DNA from: Oscillospiraceae bacterium
GTDB lineage: Bacteria; Bacillota; Clostridia; Oscillospirales; Ruminococcaceae
Length of the DNA: 8,015 bases
Assembly: GCA_020024185.1 (NCBI GenBank)
Contig: JAHHUD010000066.1
Span: 1-8,015 of the forward strand
Direction: 5' to 3'
In this document: piece by piece, positions 1 through 5,570 of the stretch
Position numbering within the stretch: the stretch's first letter is position 1
How the letters are laid out: every line of letters begins with the position of its first letter
The notes under the pieces: model-generated
Told to the model about the DNA's origin: nothing
The model's input: the letters and a program-made list of their open reading frames with translations, nothing else
The model's database searches: none
Translations under genes and position numbers: made by a program

Positions 1-138
1 GCTTTCTGTAACCTTTTCAATATCTGTAAATGGTGTTAATTTCACAGCATTTTCCTTATTTTCATGAAAAACACAGTACTGTGAAAGCATTTCAGTTATA
101 ATATTGTATTCTATTGATTTTAAACTTTTTTCTCTCAC
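1..138 (-). CDS. mutS2: MutS2 N-terminus (partial, runs off left edge)
   Basis: This is an open frame of 46 codons from a GTG start to the window edge, with no stop. The peptide begins MREKSLKSIEYNIITEMLSQ and continues with a KLTPFTDIEKVTES stretch. This matches the usual MutS2 N-terminal pattern (K-x-L-x-x-(I/L)-E-(Y/F), a helix, then LxPxTDIEEV). MutS2 is a MutS-family ATPase. In Bacillus it acts on collided ribosomes, and elsewhere it is reported to suppress homologous recombination. The ATPase and Smr domains lie outside the window and cannot be checked. The start is chosen because an AGGA Shine-Dalgarno (147-150) sits 8 nt upstream, inside the last codons of recO. Only 2 bp separate the recO stop from this GTG, so the two are probably co-transcribed and translationally coupled. 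The assignment rests on a short N-terminal match, so it is probable rather than certain. Confidence 0.72.
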   Translation of the reverse strand, partial: MREKSLKSIEYNIITEMLSQYCVFHENKENAVKLTPFTDIEKVTES

Positions 139-140
139 TT

Positions 141-944
141 TTATTTTCCTTTATTTAATTTTTTACATTCTGTGTCTATAAGTGGTTTTATTAATGGTTT
201 TAAAAAATCCAGTGTTTTATATGTTTCTTTTGTATGGGATAATGCATATCTTTCACATATTTGTACAAGACGAACAAGGCTTAAACCGGATAATTTAAAC
301 GAAAACATCTGCTCTAAATCAGCTAGAGCAAAATATCTGAGCGCCAATGTAACACTTGGTTCACATATTATACAGTTTACATCGTATGGTTGCTTGCAAT
401 CTGGACATATTAAATATCCGCCCTCTGTATCAAACAAAAAAAGTTCCTTGTCATACTCTATACATCTTTTACATCCAATAAGATTTGGTCTAAATCCAAC
501 ATCACTCATAAGGCGCATTTCAAATGCTGCTTTTGTCATAAGTACAGACCATTTGTTTTCGCAAAGCATATATATACAATTAAGAAACAATCTTAAAATA
601 TCGTTTGAAACTTCGTTTGGGACAACAACTTCACATACAAGTTCTGACATGTACATAGCCAATGCTATATTTTCAACACTAGAAGATAGATTATAAAATA
701 CTTTTTTCACAACAGCTTCATTAAGCTGATACATTTTATCATCTCTACCCTCATATATAACAAATTCGCTATATGTAAAAAGACCAGTAGAGCTATGAAA
801 CTTATTTTTAAGTCTCATAGCCCCTTTGGCATAAATAGATATAACACCAAGCTCTTTGGTTAAAACAGTGATAACCTTATCGCTCTCTTTTAACTGAATT
901 TCCTTCAGCACTATTCCGTTTACTGTTTTGGTCTGATTTGCCAT
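141..944 (-). CDS. recO: DNA repair protein RecO
   Basis: The protein has 267 residues, a normal length for RecO (Bacillus RecO is about 255). RecO acts in the cytoplasm with RecR (and RecF) to displace SSB, load RecA on single-stranded DNA and anneal strands. The N-terminal OB-fold (about 1-80) carries the typical KTVNGIVLKE...ESDKVITVLTKELG signature. The conserved helix FEMRLMSDVGFRPNLIGC (about 141-158) leads into a four-cysteine zinc site, C158-x2-C161 and C180-x2-C183. The ATG start is supported by an AAGAGGTT Shine-Dalgarno (949-956) just upstream. The first 68 bp overlap the 3' end of the yqzL-like gene in another frame, and the stop lies 2 bp before mutS2. It is probably transcribed with yqzL and mutS2. 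The identification is very secure. Confidence 0.96.
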   Translation of the reverse strand: MANQTKTVNGIVLKEIQLKESDKVITVLTKELGVISIYAKGAMRLKNKFHSSTGLFTYSEFVIYEGRDDKMYQLNEAVVKKVFYNLSSSVENIALAMYMSELVCEVVVPNEVSNDILRLFLNCIYMLCENKWSVLMTKAAFEMRLMSDVGFRPNLIGCKRCIEYDKELFLFDTEGGYLICPDCKQPYDVNCIICEPSVTLALRYFALADLEQMFSFKLSGLSLVRLVQICERYALSHTKETYKTLDFLKPLIKPLIDTECKKLNKGK

Positions 945-1044
945 TTATAACCTCTTGACCTGCTGTGGATATACACTGACGATATTGCAGATAATCTTCT
1001 ACACTACCTGTTCTTAAAAACCTATTCCAATAATCTATATCCAT
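877..1044 (-). CDS. yqzL: YqzL-like small protein
   Basis: This 55-codon ORF starts at ATG 1044-1042 and ends at TAA 879-877. A strong AGAGGTG Shine-Dalgarno (1051-1057) lies 6 nt upstream. The N-terminus, MDIDYWNRFLRTGSVEDYLQ, fits the YqzL family pattern W-x-x-F-x-x-TG-(S/N)-(I/V)-x-x-YL-x-(Y/F). The position between era and recO is where yqzL sits in Bacillus and many Clostridia. YqzL proteins are about 45-55 residues and have no established function. The first 23 residues hold the family match. The tail (about 28-55) is polar, rich in N, S, K and R, and overlaps the recO start by 68 bp, so its sequence may be constrained by recO rather than by its own function. No membrane segment or signal peptide is visible. 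Confidence 0.78.
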   Translation of the reverse strand: MDIDYWNRFLRTGSVEDYLQYRQCISTAGQEVINGKSDQNSKRNSAEGNSVKRER

Positions 1045-1064
1045 AATATTCACCTCTACTAAAA

Positions 1065-1092
1065 GCTGTGTTGTTATTGCTGTACTGTTATT
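1065..1092. repeat. 14-bp tandem direct repeat, two copies
   Basis: On the plus strand GCTGTGTTGTTATT (1065-1078) is followed directly by GCTGTACTGTTATT (1079-1092), with 12 of 14 positions identical. The pair lies in the leader between era and yqzL, about 20 bp upstream of the yqzL start. It may be a local duplication or a pair of binding sites. Nothing in the sequence decides between these. Confidence 0.6.
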
Positions 1093-1098
1093 ATGGAT

Positions 1099-1128
1099 AC
1101 TATATAAATATATATTAGTGGTAATTAA
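1099..1128 (-). promoter_or_regulatory. Weak candidate promoter for yqzL-recO-mutS2
   Basis: In the minus direction TTAATT (1123-1128) and TATAGT (1099-1104) are separated by 18 bp, resembling a degenerate sigma-A promoter. Transcription would start near 1092 and give a leader of about 48 nt containing the tandem repeat. The support is the 89-bp gap after era, which is unusual in a cluster with gaps of 2 to 4 bp. The AT-rich composition makes such matches common by chance. Confidence 0.28.
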
Positions 1129-1133
1129 AGGTA

Positions 1134-2036
1134 TTACTCATTTTTAAATCCAAAATCATTAAGGATATAGTTGCTATCTCTCCAGTCCTCCTTGATTTTA
1201 ACCCAACATTCCATAAATACCTTTGCTCCAAGGAATTGTTCTATATCTTCTCTAGCTTGACTGCTTATTTTTTTAAGCATAGCCCCCTGTTTACCAATAA
1301 TCATACCTTTATGGCTCTTTTTCTCACAGTAGATAATAACGCCGATATCCACCATGTTTTTGCCTTTTCTTTCTTTAAATTTTTCCACTTCTACATTTGT
1401 ACCATGTGGAATTTCTTCAAAAAGATTTAAAAGCAATTTTTCTCTTACAATTTCGCTTACAATAACCTTTTCTGGCATATTTGTTATTGCATCTTCTTCA
1501 AAATAATGAGGCCCTTCCATAGCATAACTATCAATAATAGACAATAATTCCTCAACACCGTCATTATTTTTAGCACTTGTAGCAACAACTTTATCAAATA
1601 CTTTTAATTCATTAAGCATTTGTGTTTGTTTTACAAGGTCTGCTTCTTTTTTTAATGTGTCTTTTTTGTTTATTACAGCAATTGCAGGAATTTTATTCTT
1701 TTTAATACTTTCAATAAGACCTTCTTCAGCCTCATTAAGTTTTCCATAAGGTTCAAAAATCATAACAGCAAGGTCAACATCTGCAATTGTTTTATGGCTT
1801 GTCTTTACCATTCTTTCTCCAAGTTTTGTTCTTGGTGTATGTATACCTGGAGTATCCATAAACACAAACTGAGTTGCACCCTTTGTAAGAATACCTGTAA
1901 TACTTGTTCTTGTTGTTTGTGGCTTTTGAGTTACAATTGCAATTTTTTCACCCAAAATAAGATTCATAAGTGATGATTTACCAACATTTGGTTTACCAAC
2001 CATTGCAACGAAAATTGATTTTGTATTAAATTCCAT
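1134..2036 (-). CDS. era: GTPase Era
   Basis: The protein has 300 residues, the standard Era length. Era is an essential GTPase that binds the 3' end of 16S rRNA through its KH domain and acts in 30S subunit assembly. All G motifs are visible: G1 GKPNVGKS (14-21), G2 region TTRTSI (41-46), G3 DTPG (61-64), G4 NKKD (123-126) and G5 SAK (154-156). The C-terminal KH domain holds GMIIGKQG (244-251) and ends in the Era-typical W-V-K-I-K-x-x-W-R segment. The ATG start has an AAAGGAT Shine-Dalgarno overlapping the end of dgkA, with 4 bp between the dgkA stop and this start. It lies two genes downstream of ybeY, which also acts on 16S rRNA, so the cluster groups small-subunit biogenesis functions. 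No key residue is missing. Confidence 0.98.
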   Translation of the reverse strand: MEFNTKSIFVAMVGKPNVGKSSLMNLILGEKIAIVTQKPQTTRTSITGILTKGATQFVFMDTPGIHTPRTKLGERMVKTSHKTIADVDLAVMIFEPYGKLNEAEEGLIESIKKNKIPAIAVINKKDTLKKEADLVKQTQMLNELKVFDKVVATSAKNNDGVEELLSIIDSYAMEGPHYFEEDAITNMPEKVIVSEIVREKLLLNLFEEIPHGTNVEVEKFKERKGKNMVDIGVIIYCEKKSHKGMIIGKQGAMLKKISSQAREDIEQFLGAKVFMECWVKIKEDWRDSNYILNDFGFKNE

Positions 2037-2040
2037 AAAT

Positions 2041-2520
2041 TTATCCTTTTTTTCTATTTCTCTTATCAGAAAACTTGTCTATTGTTATAAAATAATATGC
2101 ACAAAGTATAGACAATATAAGTATAATTATGTGCAAAATATCTGTTGTAAAATATTGTATAATTTGTTTGATTATCTCTAAATCACCAAATAAAAAAGCA
2201 CCTGCACAAACTGCACCAAAAGCTGCAAGCAAAACACTTCCAGCTGCTGTGTCTTTGGCTTCTCCGGCAATCATATATCTTTCTGCTGTCGGATTTTTAA
2301 CTGTACGTTCAACAGCGGTATTCATCATTTCAAAAGCTGGCACAACAAAACATATTAATAAAACTAATGCCCATTCTACTCTGGTAAAATTATAAAAAGA
2401 CGAAAGCCATAAAACATATATACCTGCGGTTATATCAATTCTTACATTTCTCTCTTCTTTTATACCTATATAAATTCCTTTTAAAGCATAAGACATGCTT
2501 TTTATAAATTTTTTAATCAT
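2041..2520 (-). CDS. dgkA: Diacylglycerol kinase/undecaprenol kinase family membrane protein
   Basis: The protein has 159 residues and belongs to the small integral-membrane DgkA family. In Gram-positives this enzyme mainly phosphorylates undecaprenol to regenerate the carrier lipid for cell-wall synthesis. The catalytic signature is present as FEMMNTAVE (63-71; canonical E-L-x-N-T-A-I-E), with ERN at 23-25 and AKDTAAGSVLL at 88-98. Hydrophobic segments lie at about 32-46, 50-67 and 92-111. A further segment at about 127-147 is followed by a basic tail (KRNRKKG). Many family members are about 120-135 residues with three helices, so the fourth segment is an extension. The aspartate usually found four residues after the last signature glutamate (TVDL in Bacillus) is K75 here. 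The ATG lies 2 bp after the ybeY stop with only a weak GTGGA ribosome site, which suggests translational coupling. Confidence 0.9.
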   Translation of the reverse strand: MIKKFIKSMSYALKGIYIGIKEERNVRIDITAGIYVLWLSSFYNFTRVEWALVLLICFVVPAFEMMNTAVERTVKNPTAERYMIAGEAKDTAAGSVLLAAFGAVCAGAFLFGDLEIIKQIIQYFTTDILHIIILILSILCAYYFITIDKFSDKRNRKKG

Positions 2521-2522
2521 TT

Positions 2523-3023
2523 TTATTCCACATCAATTCCATAAGAAATAGTTCTTTGCAGTCCAAGTTTTGCAAGAGCTTGTTCTTCTTTTTCTCTCAT
2601 TTTAACTGCTTCTAATCCACCATTTTCATGGTCATATCCAAGAAGATGATACATTGAGTGTACTGTAAGAAATGCAACTTCTCTTTGTAAAGAGTGTCCA
2701 TAAAGGTCAGCTTGTTCCATAGCTTTTTCAAGGGAAATAACAATATCACCAAGAAGAATTGTACCTGAATCTTGGTCAATATCATATGTATCATCTTCGC
2801 CCAAAGGAAAAGATAAAACATCTGTTTCCTTTGGTTTATTTCTAAACTGTGCATTAAGCTGTGCAATTTCTGCATTATCAACAAAAGTTACAGAAACTTC
2901 GCAAGGCTCAGTAAATCCTTCTAAGGCTAAAACAGCATTACAGCTTCTTCTAACCAAAATTTTTATACCTGCTGGTATTTTTACTGCTTTTTGGTTATTT
3001 GTTATTAATACTTTATTTGACAT
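2523..3023 (-). CDS. ybeY: Endoribonuclease YbeY
   Basis: The protein has 166 residues, the usual YbeY length. YbeY is a zinc-dependent single-strand endoribonuclease implicated in 16S rRNA 3'-end maturation and 70S ribosome quality control. The metal site is intact: HSMYHLLGYDH (122-132) supplies H122, H126 and H132, preceded by the conserved R114 in QREVAFLTV. TDVLSFP (67-73) and LLGDIVIS (90-97) are further family motifs. The canonical Gly after the first His is Ser, and the usual L-H is Y-H; the metal ligands are unaffected. The ATG lies inside the last codons of phoH (11-bp overlap), with an AAGGAAGG ribosome site in the phoH coding sequence, so its translation is likely coupled to phoH. 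Confidence 0.95.
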   Translation of the reverse strand: MSNKVLITNNQKAVKIPAGIKILVRRSCNAVLALEGFTEPCEVSVTFVDNAEIAQLNAQFRNKPKETDVLSFPLGEDDTYDIDQDSGTILLGDIVISLEKAMEQADLYGHSLQREVAFLTVHSMYHLLGYDHENGGLEAVKMREKEEQALAKLGLQRTISYGIDVE

Positions 3024-4020
3024 ATCTCAATTTACCTTCCTTCTTTTTAAACGTTTTTGGTATTGGATTTTCTTTGTTTGCTTTTTCATAGGCTAATACA
3101 ATATCCTGTACCAATTTATGTCTTACAACATCTTTTTCCGATAATCTTATTATCGCAATATCATCTATATTTTTAAGAATGGATATGGCATCTTTTAAAC
3201 CGGATTTTTTATCTGCTGGCAAGTCAATCTGTGTAACATCCCCTGTTACAACGATTTTTGAGCCATTTCCCATTCTTGTCAAAAACATTTTCATTTGTTC
3301 TTTTGTAGTATTTTGGGCTTCATCAAGAATTATAAAGCTATCATCAAGCGTACGCCCTCTCATATATGCTAAAGGAGCAACTTCTATAACGCCTTTCTCC
3401 ATAAGTTTTTGAAAAGTTTCCGGCCCAATCATATCAAAAAGCCCATCATATAATGGTCTTAAATATGGGTCAACTTTATTTTGCAAATCTCCCGGCAAAA
3501 AACCAAGCTTTTCTCCTGCTTCTACTGCCGGTCTTGTAAGGATAATTCTTGAAACTTGGCCTGATTTAAAAGCTTTTACGGCCATCGCAACTGCAAGATA
3601 AGTTTTACCTGTACCAGCTGGGCCAATACCGAATGTTATACTGTTTTTAGCAATTGCTTTTAGATATTCTGTTTGTCCAAGAGTTTTTGAACGAATTGGT
3701 TTACCTTTTGCAGTGAGCAATACTAAGTCAGAGTGGATATCTTTTACCTTTTGTAAATCTCCTGACTGTGCCATATTTATACAATATCTTATAGATTGGT
3801 CATCAAGATTTGTTCCTTGGCTATGCAATTGTGTCATAGTGTTCAATGCATTTATTGCTCTTTCAACATTTTCATGTTCTCCAGAAATTTTAAATTCTGT
3901 CCCTCTGCAAATTATAGAAACATCAAGTGATTTCTCTAAGTCTGATATATTTTTATTAAATGGCCCACATATAAGTAAAGCCATATCATTTGTCAATGTT
4001 TCAAAAATCTTTTCTGTCAA
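3013..4020 (-). CDS. phoH: PhoH family ATPase
   Basis: The protein has 335 residues, typical of the PhoH/PhoL family that neighbours ybeY in most bacteria. It is a predicted cytoplasmic P-loop ATPase linked to RNA metabolism; its precise substrate is not settled. An N-terminal KH-like region (about 12-65) precedes the ATPase core. The core has Walker A GPAGTGKT (133-140), the TRPAVEAGEKLGFLPGD block (162-178), Walker B IILDEAQN (230-237), VVTGD (257-261) and an arginine-containing VVRHKLVQDIV segment (298-308). The start is TTG, chosen because a perfect AGAGGTG Shine-Dalgarno (4026-4032) lies 5 nt upstream and the product begins in the family's usual position. The next ATG (codon 13) would cut into the N-terminal domain. 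A good promoter lies just upstream, so phoH probably begins a housekeeping transcript separate from yqfC-yqfD. Confidence 0.95.
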   Translation of the reverse strand: MTEKIFETLTNDMALLICGPFNKNISDLEKSLDVSIICRGTEFKISGEHENVERAINALNTMTQLHSQGTNLDDQSIRYCINMAQSGDLQKVKDIHSDLVLLTAKGKPIRSKTLGQTEYLKAIAKNSITFGIGPAGTGKTYLAVAMAVKAFKSGQVSRIILTRPAVEAGEKLGFLPGDLQNKVDPYLRPLYDGLFDMIGPETFQKLMEKGVIEVAPLAYMRGRTLDDSFIILDEAQNTTKEQMKMFLTRMGNGSKIVVTGDVTQIDLPADKKSGLKDAISILKNIDDIAIIRLSEKDVVRHKLVQDIVLAYEKANKENPIPKTFKKKEGKLRYVK

Positions 4021-4060
4021 AATAACACCTCTGATATAGAAAATACTAGTTCAGTTTATA

Positions 4061-4089
4061 AGTATATCATACTATTTATTATAAGTAAA
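4061..4089 (-). promoter_or_regulatory. Sigma-A-like promoter for phoH-ybeY-dgkA-era
   Basis: On the minus strand TTTACT (4084-4089) and TATACT (4061-4066) are separated by exactly 17 bp. Predicted initiation near 4054 gives a leader of about 34 nt before the phoH TTG, with the AGAGGTG site well placed within it. It lies in the 91-bp gap after yqfD. That is where a vegetative promoter is expected if yqfC-yqfD are made only during sporulation. The call rests on consensus matching alone. Confidence 0.6.
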
Positions 4090-4111
4090 TTATTCATATA
4101 GTATTTATTTA

Positions 4112-5245
4112 TTATTTTGTAATATCATAATTACCATACACTTTGCAATATAATATTACTCCATTTTCTGTCACTTCTTGAGAATACTCTAATTTATCAA
4201 CTGTAATTAATGAATTGTCCGATTTGATTACATCATCCATTATTTTTTTTGCTGTTGCAAATGCTTGTTCTTCATTTTTTTCAATAATTGTATCTTTTTT
4301 TTCATAATATGTTGTTACTTCTTTGGTTATTGGAAGTTTAAAGCCTAATATTTTTACATATTCAAACTTCTTTTCAGCATCATAATTTTCATATTCTATA
4401 GATTTTACATCCTTAATTGTAAAATCTTTACCTAAAAATTTTAGTACTATTTTTTTATCATAGTTTCCAGTTTTTATTGTTGCAGTCTTATTAAAGTCAA
4501 CTTGTGTCTGATACTGTTTTATACAGGACGCCTCAATATACGCTCTTGGCATAACCTGTTGTAAATTTCCATTTCTGTCTAAATATGTAGAACTTACAAG
4601 TAATTCACCTTTTGTCACAACCTGACCAATCTTTAAATCGTAAAATCCATTATATACTCTTAAATCTTGAATAACCCCATCCATATTTGCAACTATATTT
4701 CCATTTGTCTGATTTTCTAAATATTGCAATCTATTAATAGTTTGGTCAACTTTACAGGTCAATACACCTTTATAAAAATTAAGTGTAACATACCCCACAT
4801 TATCAACATTAGAAGAAATTTGTCGTATTACATCTTGGTTTTTGTCCTGATTAAAATATGTACCTGTGTATATATCGTTTTTATATAATAAACTATAAAC
4901 ATCTTCTGTTATATTTTGTGTTGGTGCAATAACGTCTATGCTCCATATCATATTTGAGAAAATGTAAGTACATAAAAAAATCAAGCATATACCGGTAAGT
5001 ATACCTTTTCTTTTTATTATTTTTTTAATTTTAAAGTATATCCCTATTTTTTTAATAGCTTTAGTTTTACACTGAAATTTTCTAGCAGCTTTTGAAATTC
5101 TCAAATAATCTCCTGCTAAACATATAGCCGTAAAGCCATATTCTGTGCGAGTTATTGACAATAAATAAAACTCTTTTTCTATAAGATAATTGATAAATTC
5201 ACAATATAAACCAGATATTACTTCAAATTTAACTTTACTCAGCAA
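4112..5245 (-). CDS. yqfD: Sporulation protein YqfD
   Basis: The protein has 377 residues and matches the YqfD family, membrane proteins of the mother-cell sporulation programme (sigma-E regulon in Bacillus) with no defined biochemical role. One transmembrane segment lies at about 82-100 (GILTGICLIFLCTYIFSNM), followed by a W-S-I-D-V motif. The larger C-terminal part holds the family's NIVANMDGVI (183-192) and LKIGQVVTKGELLVSS (204-219) elements, resembling the biotinyl/lipoyl-like hairpin of membrane-fusion proteins. The start is TTG, preceded by AGAGGTG (5252-5258) 6 nt upstream, which lies in the last codons of yqfC. The yqfC stop is 3 bp from this start. The pair is the standard yqfC-yqfD operon. 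Confidence 0.88.
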   Translation of the reverse strand: MLSKVKFEVISGLYCEFINYLIEKEFYLLSITRTEYGFTAICLAGDYLRISKAARKFQCKTKAIKKIGIYFKIKKIIKRKGILTGICLIFLCTYIFSNMIWSIDVIAPTQNITEDVYSLLYKNDIYTGTYFNQDKNQDVIRQISSNVDNVGYVTLNFYKGVLTCKVDQTINRLQYLENQTNGNIVANMDGVIQDLRVYNGFYDLKIGQVVTKGELLVSSTYLDRNGNLQQVMPRAYIEASCIKQYQTQVDFNKTATIKTGNYDKKIVLKFLGKDFTIKDVKSIEYENYDAEKKFEYVKILGFKLPITKEVTTYYEKKDTIIEKNEEQAFATAKKIMDDVIKSDNSLITVDKLEYSQEVTENGVILYCKVYGNYDITK

Positions 5246-5248
5246 TGC

Positions 5249-5515
5249 TTACACCTCTTTTGGAAAAATTTCTATTTTCACTATATTTCCTTGGGCTGTT
5301 GCATTATGTTTATCACAAGATAAAATTGCAAGGTTTTCACCATAGATATATATAATTTTTCTGTTTGTTTCCATTACAATCTTATCACTTGTATAATCAA
5401 TTACTTTTTTAAAGTTCTCCAAAACAACACTTCCACTATCATCAATAGCAATTGCAGTATTGTTCACCAAATCATCCATAGACTTAAATATATTTTTCTT
5501 TTGATTATTTTTCAT
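5249..5515 (-). CDS. yqfC: Sporulation protein YqfC
   Basis: This is an 88-residue protein of the YqfC family, paired with YqfD in almost all endospore formers. Its function is unknown beyond a role in sporulation. The C-terminal half alternates short hydrophobic strands, with DKIVMETNRKIIYIYGENL and GNIVKIEIFPKEV resembling the beta-rich family core (YabP/YqfC-like); no membrane segment is visible. The frame extends to a GTG at 5524-5522, but that GTG is part of the AGGTGA Shine-Dalgarno (5521-5526). The ATG at 5515-5513, 5 nt downstream of that site, is therefore the more likely start. The gene is transcribed leftward with yqfD and diverges from the ylbJ-like gene at 5571. Confidence 0.86.
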   Translation of the reverse strand: MKNNQKKNIFKSMDDLVNNTAIAIDDSGSVVLENFKKVIDYTSDKIVMETNRKIIYIYGENLAILSCDKHNATAQGNIVKIEIFPKEV

Positions 5516-5520
5516 ATTGC

Positions 5521-5526
5521 TCACCT
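5521..5526 (-). promoter_or_regulatory. yqfC ribosome binding site (decides the start)
   Basis: AGGTGA on the minus strand lies 5 nt before the ATG at 5515-5513. The in-frame upstream GTG (5524-5522) overlaps this motif and has no good ribosome site of its own, so the ATG is preferred. Confidence 0.7.
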
Positions 5527-5570
5527 AATTTTATTTTTATAACATATATATGGATATATGAGGTGATGAT
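5527..5570. promoter_or_regulatory. Divergent sporulation promoter region with palindrome
   Basis: This spacer separates yqfC (leftward) from the ylbJ-like gene (rightward) and must hold both promoters unless they extend into coding sequence. It contains the self-complementary CATATATATG (5543-5552) and a nearby GATATATG (5553-5560). Leftward, GCATATC (5574-5568) and CATATATA (5552-5545) are 15 bp apart, resembling sigma-E -35 and -10 elements (ATATT-type and CATACAAT-type). The -10-like part also reads on the other strand, but I find no good -35 for the rightward direction. Both genes belong to families under sigma-E control in Bacillus. The specific elements are tentative because the region is very AT-rich. 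Confidence 0.35.

Noticed and set aside
172..696. A 174-codon open frame on the plus strand, antisense to recO
   Set aside because: It lies entirely inside the secure recO gene on the opposite strand, has no ribosome site of the AGAGGTG type used here, and its product has no recognisable pattern. It is a shadow frame.
2612..2884. A 90-codon minus-strand frame inside ybeY
   Set aside because: It is an out-of-frame reading of ybeY, whose catalytic motif and family signatures are intact in the other frame.
4069..4104. Inverted repeat ATACTAT/ATAGTAT between yqfD and phoH as a terminator
   Set aside because: Only 7 AT-rich pairs separated by a 22-nt loop, with no convincing T tract directly after the arm in the direction of transcription; it also overlaps the phoH promoter candidate.
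5516..5524. GTG at 5524-5522 as the yqfC start
   Set aside because: The GTG is part of the AGGTGA ribosome site for the ATG 9 nt downstream, and no ribosome site precedes it at suitable distance.
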